Shown here: positions 26,754-35,206 of the stretch, in pieces
Position numbering within the stretch: the first letter of the stretch is position 1
How the letters are laid out: every line of letters starts with the position of its first letter
Source of the DNA: Chloroflexota bacterium
GTDB taxonomy: Bacteria > Chloroflexota > UBA6077 > FW602-bin22
NCBI GenBank assembly: GCA_004297775.1
Contig: SCUE01000025.1
Coordinates: 1 to 64,000, forward strand
Length of the DNA stretch: 64,000 nucleotides
Direction: 5' to 3'
Position numbers and translations under genes: made by a program
Notes under the pieces: generated by a model
Database searches by the model: none
Told to the model about the DNA's origin: nothing
Seen by the model: the letters and a program-made list of their open reading frames with translations, nothing else

Positions 26754-28005
26754 ACACGCGGAACAGCATCGCGCACAGAGCATCGATCCCGGTCCAGTCG
26801 TGAGTGGAGGAGTCCACGGAGCCCGCCACGATGCCGTCCAGCAGGTCCGAGTACCGGGATTGGACGGCGTGCTTGTCCCGAAGCTCGCCCTGGTACTCCC
26901 GTGACCCGCGATCCTGTCCACCCCACTCGATCGGATCGAGGGATCCGTCAGGGCCCCGAAGCACGTCTGCCCCGAAGTAAAGCTCGACGCCCGCGGCCCG
27001 GCCGTTCACGTTCATTGTCAGGCTGCCTTGGGCACCAACCCTCGGGTAGCGACGCGCCAGCTTCAGGTCCGGCAGACGGCGCACCTGCACGTTCGGCGGG
27101 AGATGCACAGGTTCGAGCGCCTGCAAAGCCACCTTCCCAGCGGTGTCATTGTCGAAGAGGCCGATCACGGGATTGCGAACCCCGGCCGCTACGAACGCCT
27201 TGATGGTGTTCACGAGCGCCGCTGCGCCGCCGGGCGCCTTCCCGGCGGCGAAGTCCGGGAAGCGGTAGTATCCCGCCAGATGCGGGTACCGCAGGGCGAT
27301 GCTCTTGGCGATCAGGGCGGCGTCGCTCGTGCCCTCGGTCAGGATGATGATCACGTCGTCGGCCAGATAGCCGCCAGGGCGAGGTGGTGGCTCCCAAGTG
27401 AGCCTCGCCGCCGGGTCGTAATACCCGCTCCCGACCAGGTCGGTGTAGTCGAGCACGACGAGTGCATCGGGAGTGGCGGCCTCAAGTAGCGCCCGGAGAA
27501 AGAACCGCTCGTCCGGCGCGTCTGGGTCACCGAATGCGCTGCCCTCGGTGTGAAACCAGCGCAAGTTAGGCAGCCGGGCTGGGGAGCTCAATGCCGCTAC
27601 GTCCTGGGTCAGGACGGCCCGTGCCCCTTCGATCCATCGCCCGAAGGTCAGCCTGCGCAGGACAGCCGCGTCGGTTTGATACCACCCGAAGCCGAACTGC
27701 ATGCGTTCGTAGTGCGCAAGCTGCTCGCGCTTCGCGCGCTGAAACAACTGCCTGACTCGTGGCAGGGTGAAGCCCATGATATCCAGGCGGTCGATGATCT
27801 GCCGCACTGTCGCAACATACTTGTGGGCGGTCTCGGGCTCGTCGGCGTGGTCGGGTTCGACCACGCGGTTCGGCTGGTCCCCACCCCCGCGCTCGTAGAC
27901 ACGCCGGTCACTTTCGAGGAACAGGGAGGTCCCGCTTCGGTCAACGTAAGACTTCCACGACCACACCTGGAAAGCGCCGACGTAAAGCTCCGCGTAACTG
28001 CCCAT
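26650..28005 (-). CDS. HEPN/Toprim-associated domain protein (putative defence protein)
   Basis: 451 residues. The N-terminus (MGSYAELYVGAFQVWSWKSYVD) matches the HEPN/Toprim N-terminal domain. A Toprim domain follows: conserved Glu at 224 in ILTEGTSD and DND at 285-287 in IGLFDNDTAG. Toprim folds bind Mg2+ and cleave or join nucleic acids. The last ~30 residues (Arg/Pro/Ser-rich) are antisense to the end of the M-S gene, so the native C-terminus may have been lost. Next to a restriction operon, a nucleic-acid defence role is inferred. Confidence 0.72.
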   Translation of the reverse strand: MGSYAELYVGAFQVWSWKSYVDRSGTSLFLESDRRVYERGGGDQPNRVVEPDHADEPETAHKYVATVRQIIDRLDIMGFTLPRVRQLFQRAKREQLAHYERMQFGFGWYQTDAAVLRRLTFGRWIEGARAVLTQDVAALSSPARLPNLRWFHTEGSAFGDPDAPDERFFLRALLEAATPDALVVLDYTDLVGSGYYDPAARLTWEPPPRPGGYLADDVIIILTEGTSDAALIAKSIALRYPHLAGYYRFPDFAAGKAPGGAAALVNTIKAFVAAGVRNPVIGLFDNDTAGKVALQALEPVHLPPNVQVRRLPDLKLARRYPRVGAQGSLTMNVNGRAAGVELYFGADVLRGPDGSLDPIEWGGQDRGSREYQGELRDKHAVQSRYSDLLDGIVAGSVDSSTHDWTGIDALCAMLFRVFSSDPPLPVRPRPRRARGWPESSSRSGRSVRGWH

Positions 28006-28424
28006 TAGGTCCGCTCCGTTCGCTCTTGGCTGGGGCCACAGGGTGGCTCACCCTCGATAACCCATATGCTAGTCGTGACGAGGGAGTCATCTCTGAACCG
28101 AACGGATCCCGTGCTGCTGCCCGGCCGACGCCGTGGCAGTAGTGATCTCCGCCGCTCCAAGACATCAGCCAGATGGCGACGCTCTCGCCCGCGCGCGACC
28201 ATCTGCTCGTGACGAGCGGCGGCCCGGCGTCGGAGTTCCTCGACGACATGCTGGAGCGCTGACGAGGATCACGACCTGTCTTCGCTTCGGTCCGCGATTC
28301 AGACACCGGAACTTCGTCGCCACGATTGACCGAGCATCCGAATCTGTAGCCGGTTCCGTCGGTACCCGATACTATGGTCGCGAACCGAGGAGCGTGCCGA
28401 GTCAGGCGAAAGGGGGGCGGAATC
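28006..28424. other. 419-base gap with degraded coding traces
   Basis: No intact gene is seen. On the plus strand one frame reads TLDNPYASRDEGVISEPNGS, meets TAG-TGA near 28139, then continues SPPLQDISQMATLSPARDHL to TGA near 28262, as if a gene 3' end had decayed. The divergent promoters of the HEPN/Toprim gene and the gene at 28425 must lie here. Confidence 0.35.
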
Positions 28425-29210
28425 GTGGCAACCATACGACTGATACTCGAAGGCGACCCCGGCAACATCTCCTTTCACTCCTTCGTCACGGTCGTGAATA
28501 GCTCCTTGAAGATCGTCACCGAGTTGGATGCGGCCATCTCCCGCGAACACGGCGGTCTCCTTGAGTGGAAAATCAGTGATCTCACCGCGGGCAGTCTCAT
28601 CATCGAGGCTCGCTCTTTCAGTCGCGCCGACGATCGTGATCCCGGGCCAGAAGTCGCGCGTGCCTTCGTCGAAGGGATGCGGCAAATCGAGGTCGATGGA
28701 ACCACTCCACCGTATCTCAGCCAAGCGGGCCTTACCTATGCCAAGCGACTCATCAAAGTAGTCGGCGCAAATGGCACGCGCGGATTGCGCATTTCCGACT
28801 TGCAGGAAACTGTCGAACTCACCGCCAGCGCTCGCGCCAACGTCGACGATCTCCTGAAGGTTCGGCGCCGAGGCATTGGCTCTATCGAGGGAAGGCTCGA
28901 CACGATCTCCGTCCACGGTCCCCCGCGGTTCATCGTCTATGAAAGTCGAACGCGCAAGGCGATCACCTGTCGCTTCGACCAGACGCAACTTCTGGAGGTG
29001 GCGAAGGCCGCCCTCGGACAGCGTGTCTACGTTGCGGGCATCGTAGCCGATAACGGTCGAGGCGAACCTGTCAGCATCGAGGTAAAGCGCCTGCGCAGGC
29101 TGGGAACCACGGATGAATTGCCTTCGATCGCCGACTTGACCGGGAGCGATCCGCAATTCACGGGCGGCGTTCGAACCGAAGCATACCTGCAAGAAATGCG
29201 CGGTGCCTGA
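28425..29210 (+). CDS. unknown 261-residue protein paired with a PIN protein
   Basis: GTG 28425 follows a G-rich AGGGGGGCGG; an in-frame GTG/ATG start at 28374 is also possible. The protein starts VATIRLILEGDPGNISFHSF, has LLEWKISDLTAGSLIIEARS and a C-terminal RVYVAGIVADNGRGEPVSIEVKRL beta-rich part. No family is recognised. It overlaps the PIN gene by eight bases, so it is probably the antitoxin or a partner that senses a signal. Confidence 0.6.
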   Translation: MATIRLILEGDPGNISFHSFVTVVNSSLKIVTELDAAISREHGGLLEWKISDLTAGSLIIEARSFSRADDRDPGPEVARAFVEGMRQIEVDGTTPPYLSQAGLTYAKRLIKVVGANGTRGLRISDLQETVELTASARANVDDLLKVRRRGIGSIEGRLDTISVHGPPRFIVYESRTRKAITCRFDQTQLLEVAKAALGQRVYVAGIVADNGRGEPVSIEVKRLRRLGTTDELPSIADLTGSDPQFTGGVRTEAYLQEMRGA

Positions 29211-29694
29211 CCCGCGCGTTTCCTATCGCGCGCCGTACTTCGACTCGTCGGTGTGGATCGCGTGGGTCATGGGCGAGGTCATCGATGGGGTGAACCGGGC
29301 CGACATCGCGCGGCACCTTCTCGTTGTGGCTCAGTCGGGCGTCTTCAAGATTCATACGTCGACCTGGACGATGGCTGAAGTTCACAAGAAACGGCATTTC
29401 CGACTTCTGGAAACCGAACAGGACCAGACCATTCTGCGGTTCTTCGAGCAGGAGTTCATCGCGCTGATTGAGCTCGACCGAGAAATCGGCGAGCGCGCCA
29501 ACCAGATTGCCCGTGACTTCGGCATCGCTCCGGGCGACGCGGTTCACCGGGCGACGGCGATCCGAGCCGAATGCGATGTCGTGCTCGCCTGGGACGGACC
29601 GTTGACCGGTCGGACAGACCTGCCGATTCCGGTCGAGGAACCGCGAATGCTCGGACAGCTGACCCTACCGCTTGACAGGACGCCCGATACCTGA
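29203..29694 (+). CDS. PIN-domain protein (putative RNase toxin)
   Basis: 163 residues from GTG 29203. PIN-like acidic residues sit in YFDSSVWIAW (Asp14), TMAEVHKKRHF (Glu) and APGDAVHRATAI (Asp). It overlaps an unknown 261-residue protein by eight bases, so the pair is coexpressed. RNase activity is expected from the family; no direct evidence of toxicity can be read. Confidence 0.75.
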   Translation: MPDPRVSYRAPYFDSSVWIAWVMGEVIDGVNRADIARHLLVVAQSGVFKIHTSTWTMAEVHKKRHFRLLETEQDQTILRFFEQEFIALIELDREIGERANQIARDFGIAPGDAVHRATAIRAECDVVLAWDGPLTGRTDLPIPVEEPRMLGQLTLPLDRTPDT

Positions 29695-29712
29695 CTCGTA
29701 CCGGGATCTGGA

Positions 29713-29744
29713 GGAGAGGTTCAGTGTAGCGGGAGGGTAGCCGA
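29713..29744. repeat. dispersed 32-base repeat, copy 2
   Basis: Same layout as 18986-19017: GGAGAGGTTCA, five variable bases (GTGTA), GCGGGAGGGTAGCCGA. This copy lies in the intergenic space after the PIN gene ending at 29694. Confidence 0.5.
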
Positions 29745-29815
29745 CCGCACGTCCGATGATCGCATCGTCGCTCGGACACGGCGCCAAGGCCGGAGGCGGC
29801 ATGGCCCGCCTGGAA

Positions 29816-29847
29816 GGTGGTGTATACGCCGCTGGTGGTGGTGTATA
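29816..29847. promoter_or_regulatory. paired direct repeats, likely RHH antitoxin operator
   Basis: GGTGGTGTATA occurs at 29816-29826 and 29837-29847, 21 bases apart, i.e. two helical turns, directly upstream of the ribbon-helix-helix gene start at 29856. Such spacing suits side-by-side RHH dimers. Binding is inferred. Confidence 0.45.
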
Positions 29848-29855
29848 TTGATCTC

Positions 29856-30068
29856 GTGAAGCGTGTACAGATCTATATCGAGCCCGAGATGGATCGCGCC
29901 CTCGCTGCAGCCGCCGCACGCGAGCGAATATCGAAAGCCGCACTGATCCGTCGATACGTTGCCGAACGCATAGGGTTTCCCAGAGTTGACTCCGGAACGC
30001 TAGACGACCTCGTTGGCGCCTACGATGAGGCGCCCGGATCGATCGACGAAGTAGTCTACGGAAGGTGA
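29856..30068 (+). CDS. ribbon-helix-helix (CopG-type) antitoxin
   Basis: GTG 29856 gives VKRVQIYIEPEMDRAL as the beta strand plus first helix and RERISKAALIRRYVAE as the second helix of a ribbon-helix-helix. The tail (SGTLDDLVGAYDEAPGSIDEVVYG) is acidic and probably binds the PIN toxin. The stop overlaps the toxin start by four bases. An upstream direct repeat is a candidate operator. Confidence 0.82.
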   Translation: MKRVQIYIEPEMDRALAAAAARERISKAALIRRYVAERIGFPRVDSGTLDDLVGAYDEAPGSIDEVVYGR

Positions 30069-30469
30069 AGTTCGTCGATACGTCGTTCTGGGTCGCGTTG
30101 CAGTTCGTGCGCGATGCACATCATGAAGCAGCGGAACGGATCTGGAACGGACGATCCGACGGTCTCATTACGACGAACCACGTGATCGGCGAGACGTGGA
30201 CGTTCCTCCGGCGTCGGCTCGGATTCGCCGCCGCAACGGCGTTCGTCGACCGCGTACCGACGACCGCTGGACTCATCGTCCGACACGCGGATGAAGGGAT
30301 CGAGCGAGAGGCCTGGGACTGGCTGCGCCGGCACGACGAGCGCGAGTTCTCATTCGTCGACGCGGTCAGCTTTGGATTCATGCGGCGGCACAGACTGCTG
30401 GAGGCAATGGCGTTCGACGGCGATTTTTCGGCCGCCGGATTCATCGAAGTGCGACCGGCCCTTCCGTAG
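30065..30469 (+). CDS. vapC: PIN-domain toxin (VapC type)
   Basis: 134 residues starting MKFVDTSFWVAL (Asp5). The other PIN carboxylates are in HVIGETWTFLRRR (Glu), EFSFVDAVSFGFMRRH (Asp) and AFDGDFSAAGF (Asp). It is translated with the RHH antitoxin through a four-base overlap. VapC toxins cleave tRNA or rRNA; target unknown here. Confidence 0.86.
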   Translation: MKFVDTSFWVALQFVRDAHHEAAERIWNGRSDGLITTNHVIGETWTFLRRRLGFAAATAFVDRVPTTAGLIVRHADEGIEREAWDWLRRHDEREFSFVDAVSFGFMRRHRLLEAMAFDGDFSAAGFIEVRPALP

Positions 30470-30543
30470 TCGGTCTGTCGCGGGCGCGCTGGACGACTCG
30501 ACGGCCCAGTGAGCGGCCGAGCCGGACGCCAGGCGTGACCCGT

Positions 30544-30618
30544 GACAGGTAGAACCGCATAGTCCGCTGAGCGGACCGCCCGTTTTCGAGATGCGCGACA
30601 GGAAGAACTGCAAAGTCC
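30544..30618. repeat. two near-identical 22-base direct repeats flanking a palindrome
   Basis: GACAGGwAGAACyGCAwAGTCC occurs at 30544-30565 and 30597-30618 with three differences. Between them is GTCCGCT-G-AGCGGAC (30562-30576). They fill part of the 300-base gap between the VapC gene and the methyltransferase; nothing else recognisable is in that gap. Confidence 0.5.
30562..30576 (+). terminator. possible intrinsic terminator of the RHH-PIN operon
   Basis: GTCCGCT / AGCGGAC pair around a single G. CGCCCGTTTT follows shortly, giving a short T run some bases off the stem. It is 93 bases after the VapC stop. The T run is short, so efficiency is doubtful. Confidence 0.35.
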
Positions 30619-30769
30619 CACCGAGACGACGTAATGGCGAAATCTGGGACCATCCGCCACGGGTATCGCCGCGGGCGGCCGCTCGTACCCCAGCCGAAGC
30701 GGACCGAGGCCAGCTACCAATGTGACGCCGTTCGCGACGAGCGCGCCGTTTGCCAGGTATCCTCACCGT

Positions 30770-31609
30770 ATGATGACGGAGATCGATTGGGTCGCGCGCT
30801 GGCGGGCGCTGGTCGAGGCGCGGCACGAGCAAGGACAGCGGCTCGATCGCGCGCACGGTCGGCCGGATGTCTGGGGTGGCGGGCGCGCGGCGCGGTTCAG
30901 CGCCCACGCTCGCGAGTCGAACACCGACGATCCGATCTTGCGACACGCGATCGCGCTCGCGAAAGACGCGGTCGTTCTCGACGTGGGATCCGGACCGGGA
31001 CGCCACACGCTTCCGTTGGCGCGGGTCGCGCGCCGGGTTATCGCCCTCGATACCTCGCCATCTATGCTCGCCTTGCTGCGCGAGAATGTCGCGCGCGAGG
31101 AATTGACGAACGTCGACATCGTCGAGGGCGGCTGGCCGGATGTCGCGGACGCGGCCGGAATCGCCGATGTCGTGATCTGCTCGCACGCGCTGTACGGGAC
31201 CAGCGAGGTCGAGCCGTTCATCCGCGCGCTCGATCGCGCCGCCAGGGTCGCGGTATTCGTCCAGATGTGGCTCGGCCAGCGCGATGGACCGTGGCTCGAT
31301 CTCTTCGCGCGGGTATGGAACGAGCCACGTCGCCTCGCGCCGAACGCGATCGACCTGTTCAACGTCGCGCATTCGCTCGGGTACGCGTCGAACTTCGAGG
31401 TGACGCCGACCCGCACCTGGCGTCAGTTCCGCGACCTGGACGACGCGGTCGCGCAATCGCGCCAGGAGGTGCTCAACCCGGAGGGCGACGGCATCGACGC
31501 GCTCGTGCGTGAGGTGATCGAGCCGACGCTGACGACGACGCCGGATGGCGTGGCTTTCGCGCGGCACATTCTGAGATCGGGGATCGTCTGGTGGCGGAAG
31601 GAACAGTGA
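30770..31609 (+). CDS. class I SAM-dependent methyltransferase
   Basis: 279 residues from ATG 30770. The Rossmann SAM motif is VVLDVGSGPGRHTLPLA, followed by VIALDTSPSMLALLREN (motif with the acidic ribose ligand) and DVVICSHALYG. The substrate is unknown. It overlaps a DUF1653 protein by 19 bases. The upstream frame to 30722 is rejected because it lacks a ribosome binding site. Confidence 0.82.
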   Translation: MMTEIDWVARWRALVEARHEQGQRLDRAHGRPDVWGGGRAARFSAHARESNTDDPILRHAIALAKDAVVLDVGSGPGRHTLPLARVARRVIALDTSPSMLALLRENVAREELTNVDIVEGGWPDVADAAGIADVVICSHALYGTSEVEPFIRALDRAARVAVFVQMWLGQRDGPWLDLFARVWNEPRRLAPNAIDLFNVAHSLGYASNFEVTPTRTWRQFRDLDDAVAQSRQEVLNPEGDGIDALVREVIEPTLTTTPDGVAFARHILRSGIVWWRKEQ

Positions 31610-31827
31610 AGCTCGGCCGATACCGACACTACAAGGGGAATCCGTACGAGGTGATCGGCGTCGCGCGCCACAGCGAGACGCTCGAAGAGCTGGTGGTGTA
31701 CCGGGCGCTCTACATCTCGCCTCAGTTCGGCCCGGACTCACTCTGGGTTCGCCCGAAGGCAATGTTCCTGGAGAACGTCACGCTCGAGGGCCGGTCAGTG
31801 CCGCGATTCGCGCCGGCGGAGGCGTAG
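31591..31827 (+). CDS. DUF1653 domain protein
   Basis: 78 residues with LGRYRHYKGNPYEVIGVARHSETLEELVVYRAL, the DUF1653 core, and LWVRPKAMFLENV near the end. The small beta-rich domain has no established function. GTG 31591 overlaps the methyltransferase gene, suggesting cotranslation. Confidence 0.88.
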   Translation: MAEGTVKLGRYRHYKGNPYEVIGVARHSETLEELVVYRALYISPQFGPDSLWVRPKAMFLENVTLEGRSVPRFAPAEA

Positions 31828-31895
31828 TCCCGGCGGGCGCTCCGCATCGTCACCTCAATGGCCGGAAGCGCGCTCTGCGTGATACAGTTACCCAT

Positions 31896-32144
31896 ATGAA
31901 GACGACCGTCAATATTGCTGACGCGCTCCTTCAGGAGGCCAGGACCGTGGCCGCGGCCGAGGGCACGACCTTGCGCGATCTGATCGAGCAAGGGCTTCGC
32001 GTCTCACTCGAATCACGCCGTGGTCGGCGGCCAGGCTTTTGCCTGCGCGATGCTTCGTTTCGTGGGAACGGATTGCAGCCCGGCATCAAGGAAGGATCGT
32101 GGGAGACGATCCGCGACCTGATCTACCAGGGTCGGGGCGCGTGA
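31896..32144 (+). CDS. vapB: VapB-type antitoxin
   Basis: 82 residues, MKTTVNIADALLQEARTVAA then GTTLRDLIEQGLRVSLE, a ribbon-helix-helix typical of VapB/DUF2191 proteins. The C-terminus (GSWETIRDLIYQGRG) fits the toxin-binding tail. The gene overlaps the PIN toxin at GTGA. Confidence 0.88.
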   Translation: MKTTVNIADALLQEARTVAAAEGTTLRDLIEQGLRVSLESRRGRRPGFCLRDASFRGNGLQPGIKEGSWETIRDLIYQGRGA

Positions 32145-32578
32145 TCGCGATCGACACCAATATTCTTGTCTATGCGCATCGATTCGAGTCGGAGTGGCAC
32201 GAGGCCGCGGCCCGATCTGTGCGTGAACTCGCCCAAGGGTGGACTCCCTGGGCGATTCCGTGGCCCTGCATTCACGAATTCCTGGCCGTCGTGACCAATC
32301 CTCGGATCTATGCGCCGCCCACACCACTCGCCGACGCGATCGCCCAGATCGACGCCTGGTTCGAGTCACCGTCACTGGTCACACTATCGGAAGACGGAGA
32401 CTACTGGGTAGAGCTCAAATCGAATTTGACCACTGGCCAGTCCGCCGGTGCGGCCGTCCATGACGCGCGTATCGCGGCCTTGTGTCGGCACCACGGTGTC
32501 CGGGAAATGTGGACCGCCGATCGCGACATCAATCGCTTCCCACACCTGTCGATACGTAATCCGCTCGTCCGCCGGTGA
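32141..32578 (+). CDS. vapC: PIN-domain toxin (VapC type)
   Basis: 145 residues from GTG 32141 (VIAIDTNILVYAHRFES, Asp5). The other conserved acids sit in CIHEFLAVVTNPR (Glu), AAVHDARIAALCRHHG (Asp) and MWTADRDINRFP (Asp). This fits the VapC group related to tRNA or rRNA cleavage. Coupled to VapB by overlap. Confidence 0.88.
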   Translation: MIAIDTNILVYAHRFESEWHEAAARSVRELAQGWTPWAIPWPCIHEFLAVVTNPRIYAPPTPLADAIAQIDAWFESPSLVTLSEDGDYWVELKSNLTTGQSAGAAVHDARIAALCRHHGVREMWTADRDINRFPHLSIRNPLVRR

Positions 32579-32714
32579 AGAGTGACTGCTTCCCAGTCCC
32601 ACGTGGTGCTCGCTCAGCAGTAGCCAATTATGGTGATTGGGTGGTTTTCCCACTGCGTCGCGGCGCCGAACCTGTCGATTATGGCAACAGCAAGGACGCG
32701 GGGAGATTCCACGG

Positions 32715-33200
32715 ATGGCAACGCATGCGAGGCCGCCACGTTTGGAGTCGCACCGAAACGCGGCCGATCGAGCGACGCGGCGGCAGGCGGCGATCGAGAC
32801 TCGACAGCTCCAGCATTTTGCGCGACAACTCGGGCAGGTAACGCACGAGGCGATGCGGGCGCGCCAGGATTTCCTGGCCCAGTTCGCCCGGCTCGATGCC
32901 GAGCCGGCCCTGGCCGCGACGCGCGCTCGTCGGCTTGGCGTCGAGTACGGACGCCTCTTCGAACAGCTCCGGATCGCGCTCCGCGTCGTACCGGCGCCGA
33001 TGACGGCCCGTCCTTGCGTCGACGCGTTCGATGCCTGGCTCGAGCGCCATCTGGCCGCCTGTGACTCCCTGGCCCGCATCGGCCTGAACGGCGAAACGAG
33101 TCAGATCGGTCTGGCTGCTCGCATGCTGGCCGAGGCGCGCGTGGCCGCCCGTCGCTTCAATCAGGCGCATCGCGAGATCGGTCTGGCTCGCGCGGCGTAA
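32715..33200 (+). CDS. helical/coiled-coil protein of unknown function
   Basis: 161 residues from ATG 32715 with a GGGGAGA upstream. The sequence is Ala/Arg/Gln-rich and almost all helical (RQLGQVTHEAMRARQDFLAQF), with no transmembrane segment. Overlapping frames on both strands are poorer. Family and role are not recognised. Confidence 0.5.
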   Translation: MATHARPPRLESHRNAADRATRRQAAIETRQLQHFARQLGQVTHEAMRARQDFLAQFARLDAEPALAATRARRLGVEYGRLFEQLRIALRVVPAPMTARPCVDAFDAWLERHLAACDSLARIGLNGETSQIGLAARMLAEARVAARRFNQAHREIGLARAA

Positions 33201-33215
33201 CCGCCCGCGCGGCGC

Positions 33216-34373
33216 CTACGTCGGATTCGGCTGAAGCGTCGTTGGGCGCGGGGTCGGTCCGCTCGGGCGGCCGTAATCGCGGAAGAGGCCACCCCAGGCG
33301 GTGCGCTCGAAGGCGCGGATCATCCGCTGGCCGACGGTCGGATACCAGAGCGCGTCGTGGTAGAAGTTCGACGCGAACGGCGCCCACACCATCAGCGGCG
33401 AGTGCAGCGCGATCTTCTCCAGGAAGCGCAGGCGCCCCTTCCGCAGCATCTGATCGCCCCAGATGACGAGCGACTTCTTGACGACGAACTTTGGATTCAT
33501 CTCGGGGACCTCGTCGCCGACGATCTCGATCTGGCGCGGATCGGCCACTCCGAGCCCGCGCTCGTGGCACATCCGCAGATACGGGATCTCCATCGGGTCG
33601 AAGCCCATGATTTTGGCGGCGATCGCGTCGATCGCGACCTGATCGGCCGAGGCCAGGATCACGTTACCGATCCGCGGAATCATCGTGCGCGGACCGGCGC
33701 CGTCGCCGGCGACGGTCCCATCCATCACCGCGAACATCGCCGGGTGCAGCTCGCGCTGCATCAACACGAGATCGACCAGGACTTCGTGCATGTGCTTGTG
33801 GCAATGGTGACGGACCTCGCGCAGCAGGCCGCCGAACGCGTTCTTGATCGCGCCGGTCGTCGTGGCGTGGCCGTGCGTCTTGACCGTCGGAAGGTGGATG
33901 ATCTGGCGATCCTTGAACATGCTGGGGACGTTGATTCCCTCGGGGAAGATGCGATCGATGACGGTCAGGGGCGTCGCGAATGTGTGGACGGCCCACTCGA
34001 CCTCGGTCAGCGGCTGGAACTTCAAGCCGTGCTTCTCCAGCACCGGCAGCCATCGATTGTTTTCGGCGCCCTTCCACGGGTCGGTGACGACCGTCTTGTT
34101 CTCGATCGGAATCAGCCGGTCGCGACGGTAGCCGTCGCCGACCAGCGTGCCGACGACGCCGTCGACCTGCCACGGCTCGCTCGAACAGGCCGGGAAGTAC
34201 TTGGTCCAGGATAGATTCAGCTTGATGAGCGTGTCACGCTCGGGCGAGATGGTGTCCTGATAGTTCGCCAGATGCATGAGTCGCCGGTAGTCATCGACGA
34301 CTGTCTCCGGTCGGGTGCGCAGAACCGCGACGCGCGGCGCCGGCTGGCGAAACTCGGGATGCTCGTGTCCCAC
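33216..34373 (-). CDS. DUF362 domain protein
   Basis: 385 residues from GTG 34373 behind AGAGAGG. DUF362-type segments include TLIKLNLSW, IIHLPTVKTHGHATTTGAIKNAFGGLLRE, MFAVMDGTVAGDGAGPRTM and VILASADQVAIDAIAAKIMGFDP. Some members are Fe-S linked, but no CxxCxxC cluster is seen here. It follows hemQ by 71 bases in the same direction, so it may be cotranscribed with the heme operon; role unknown. Confidence 0.8.
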   Translation of the reverse strand: MGHEHPEFRQPAPRVAVLRTRPETVVDDYRRLMHLANYQDTISPERDTLIKLNLSWTKYFPACSSEPWQVDGVVGTLVGDGYRRDRLIPIENKTVVTDPWKGAENNRWLPVLEKHGLKFQPLTEVEWAVHTFATPLTVIDRIFPEGINVPSMFKDRQIIHLPTVKTHGHATTTGAIKNAFGGLLREVRHHCHKHMHEVLVDLVLMQRELHPAMFAVMDGTVAGDGAGPRTMIPRIGNVILASADQVAIDAIAAKIMGFDPMEIPYLRMCHERGLGVADPRQIEIVGDEVPEMNPKFVVKKSLVIWGDQMLRKGRLRFLEKIALHSPLMVWAPFASNFYHDALWYPTVGQRMIRAFERTAWGGLFRDYGRPSGPTPRPTTLQPNPT

Positions 34374-34444
34374 TACGACCTCTCTGTCGGAATGCCTCAA
34401 AACATTGTAACGACGCGCCGGCGCCGCGGCCGTGAATACGGGGG

Positions 34445-35206
34445 TCAGTCGAGCCGAACTCCGGTCACGCCCGACAACACATCGGCGATCGATCCCGCGA
34501 CGCACGAGAAGATCGGCGTATCGCGCTCGGTGTACGGGCGCTGCTCAGCCGAACGCAGCTTCATCACCAGATCGACGAATTCGCCGGGATCGGACGCCTC
34601 AAAGGCGACGACGAACTCCTGGTCGTCGAGACCAAACGAGTAGGTCGTGTTGATCTTGATGCTCGGGAACTCATGGCCGACCTTGATGTGTTCGTCCATC
34701 ATCCGCTGCCGCTCGGGGAACGGGAGCTGATACCAGGCGTGCGTCTTCACGAACGGGTAGACGAAGAGGTACGGTGCGCCGGCCGGTGTGACTCGCTCGC
34801 GACGGCCATCCTGTCCCTCGTGACGATGGCTGTCGATGTACATCGAGCGCCGTGTGATCGCGAGGTAGCGGTGCGGGCTGGTCAGGTAGGCGCCCAGATC
34901 GGTCGCGGCCAGGGCCGAGGCGTAGTCGCGCAGCGCTTCCAGCGTCGGCGCGACCTGCCAGAGGAGGAAATCAACGTCGCCGCGCAGACCCATCGTGGAA
35001 TAGGCACGCGTGACCAGACCCTCCGGCGGTGCCTCAGCGACGTCGCGGAACGCGCGCGCCTGATCCGCGCGGAGATCCGTCGGAAGCCGCCGCCAGGTGG
35101 GGTCGAGACGAAAGAACGCGAACGAAACGATCTGTCGCGCGCCTTTCGGACGATCTGCCTGAGGCTGACCGGCGGTTTCGGGCGTGAGTCGTTCGGTCGC
35201 CGTCAT
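34445..35206 (-). CDS. hemQ: coproheme decarboxylase / chlorite dismutase-like heme protein
   Basis: 253 residues from ATG 35206, ATGA-overlapping the hemH stop. The HemQ core shows YLFVYPFVKTHAWYQLP (catalytic Tyr region) and MMDEHIKVGHEFPSIKINTTYSFGLDDQEFVVAFE (proximal His). HemQ removes two propionate carboxyls from coproheme III to give protoheme with H2O2. Its presence at the end of the heme operon points to the coproporphyrin-dependent route. No coproporphyrinogen oxidase is in view. Confidence 0.9.
   Translation of the reverse strand: MTATERLTPETAGQPQADRPKGARQIVSFAFFRLDPTWRRLPTDLRADQARAFRDVAEAPPEGLVTRAYSTMGLRGDVDFLLWQVAPTLEALRDYASALAATDLGAYLTSPHRYLAITRRSMYIDSHRHEGQDGRRERVTPAGAPYLFVYPFVKTHAWYQLPFPERQRMMDEHIKVGHEFPSIKINTTYSFGLDDQEFVVAFEASDPGEFVDLVMKLRSAEQRPYTERDTPIFSCVAGSIADVLSGVTGVRLD

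Noticed and set aside
30350..31762. 470-codon minus-strand frame
   Set aside because: It lies opposite the methyltransferase and DUF1653 genes and consists of Arg/Pro/Ser-rich sequence typical of shadow frames.
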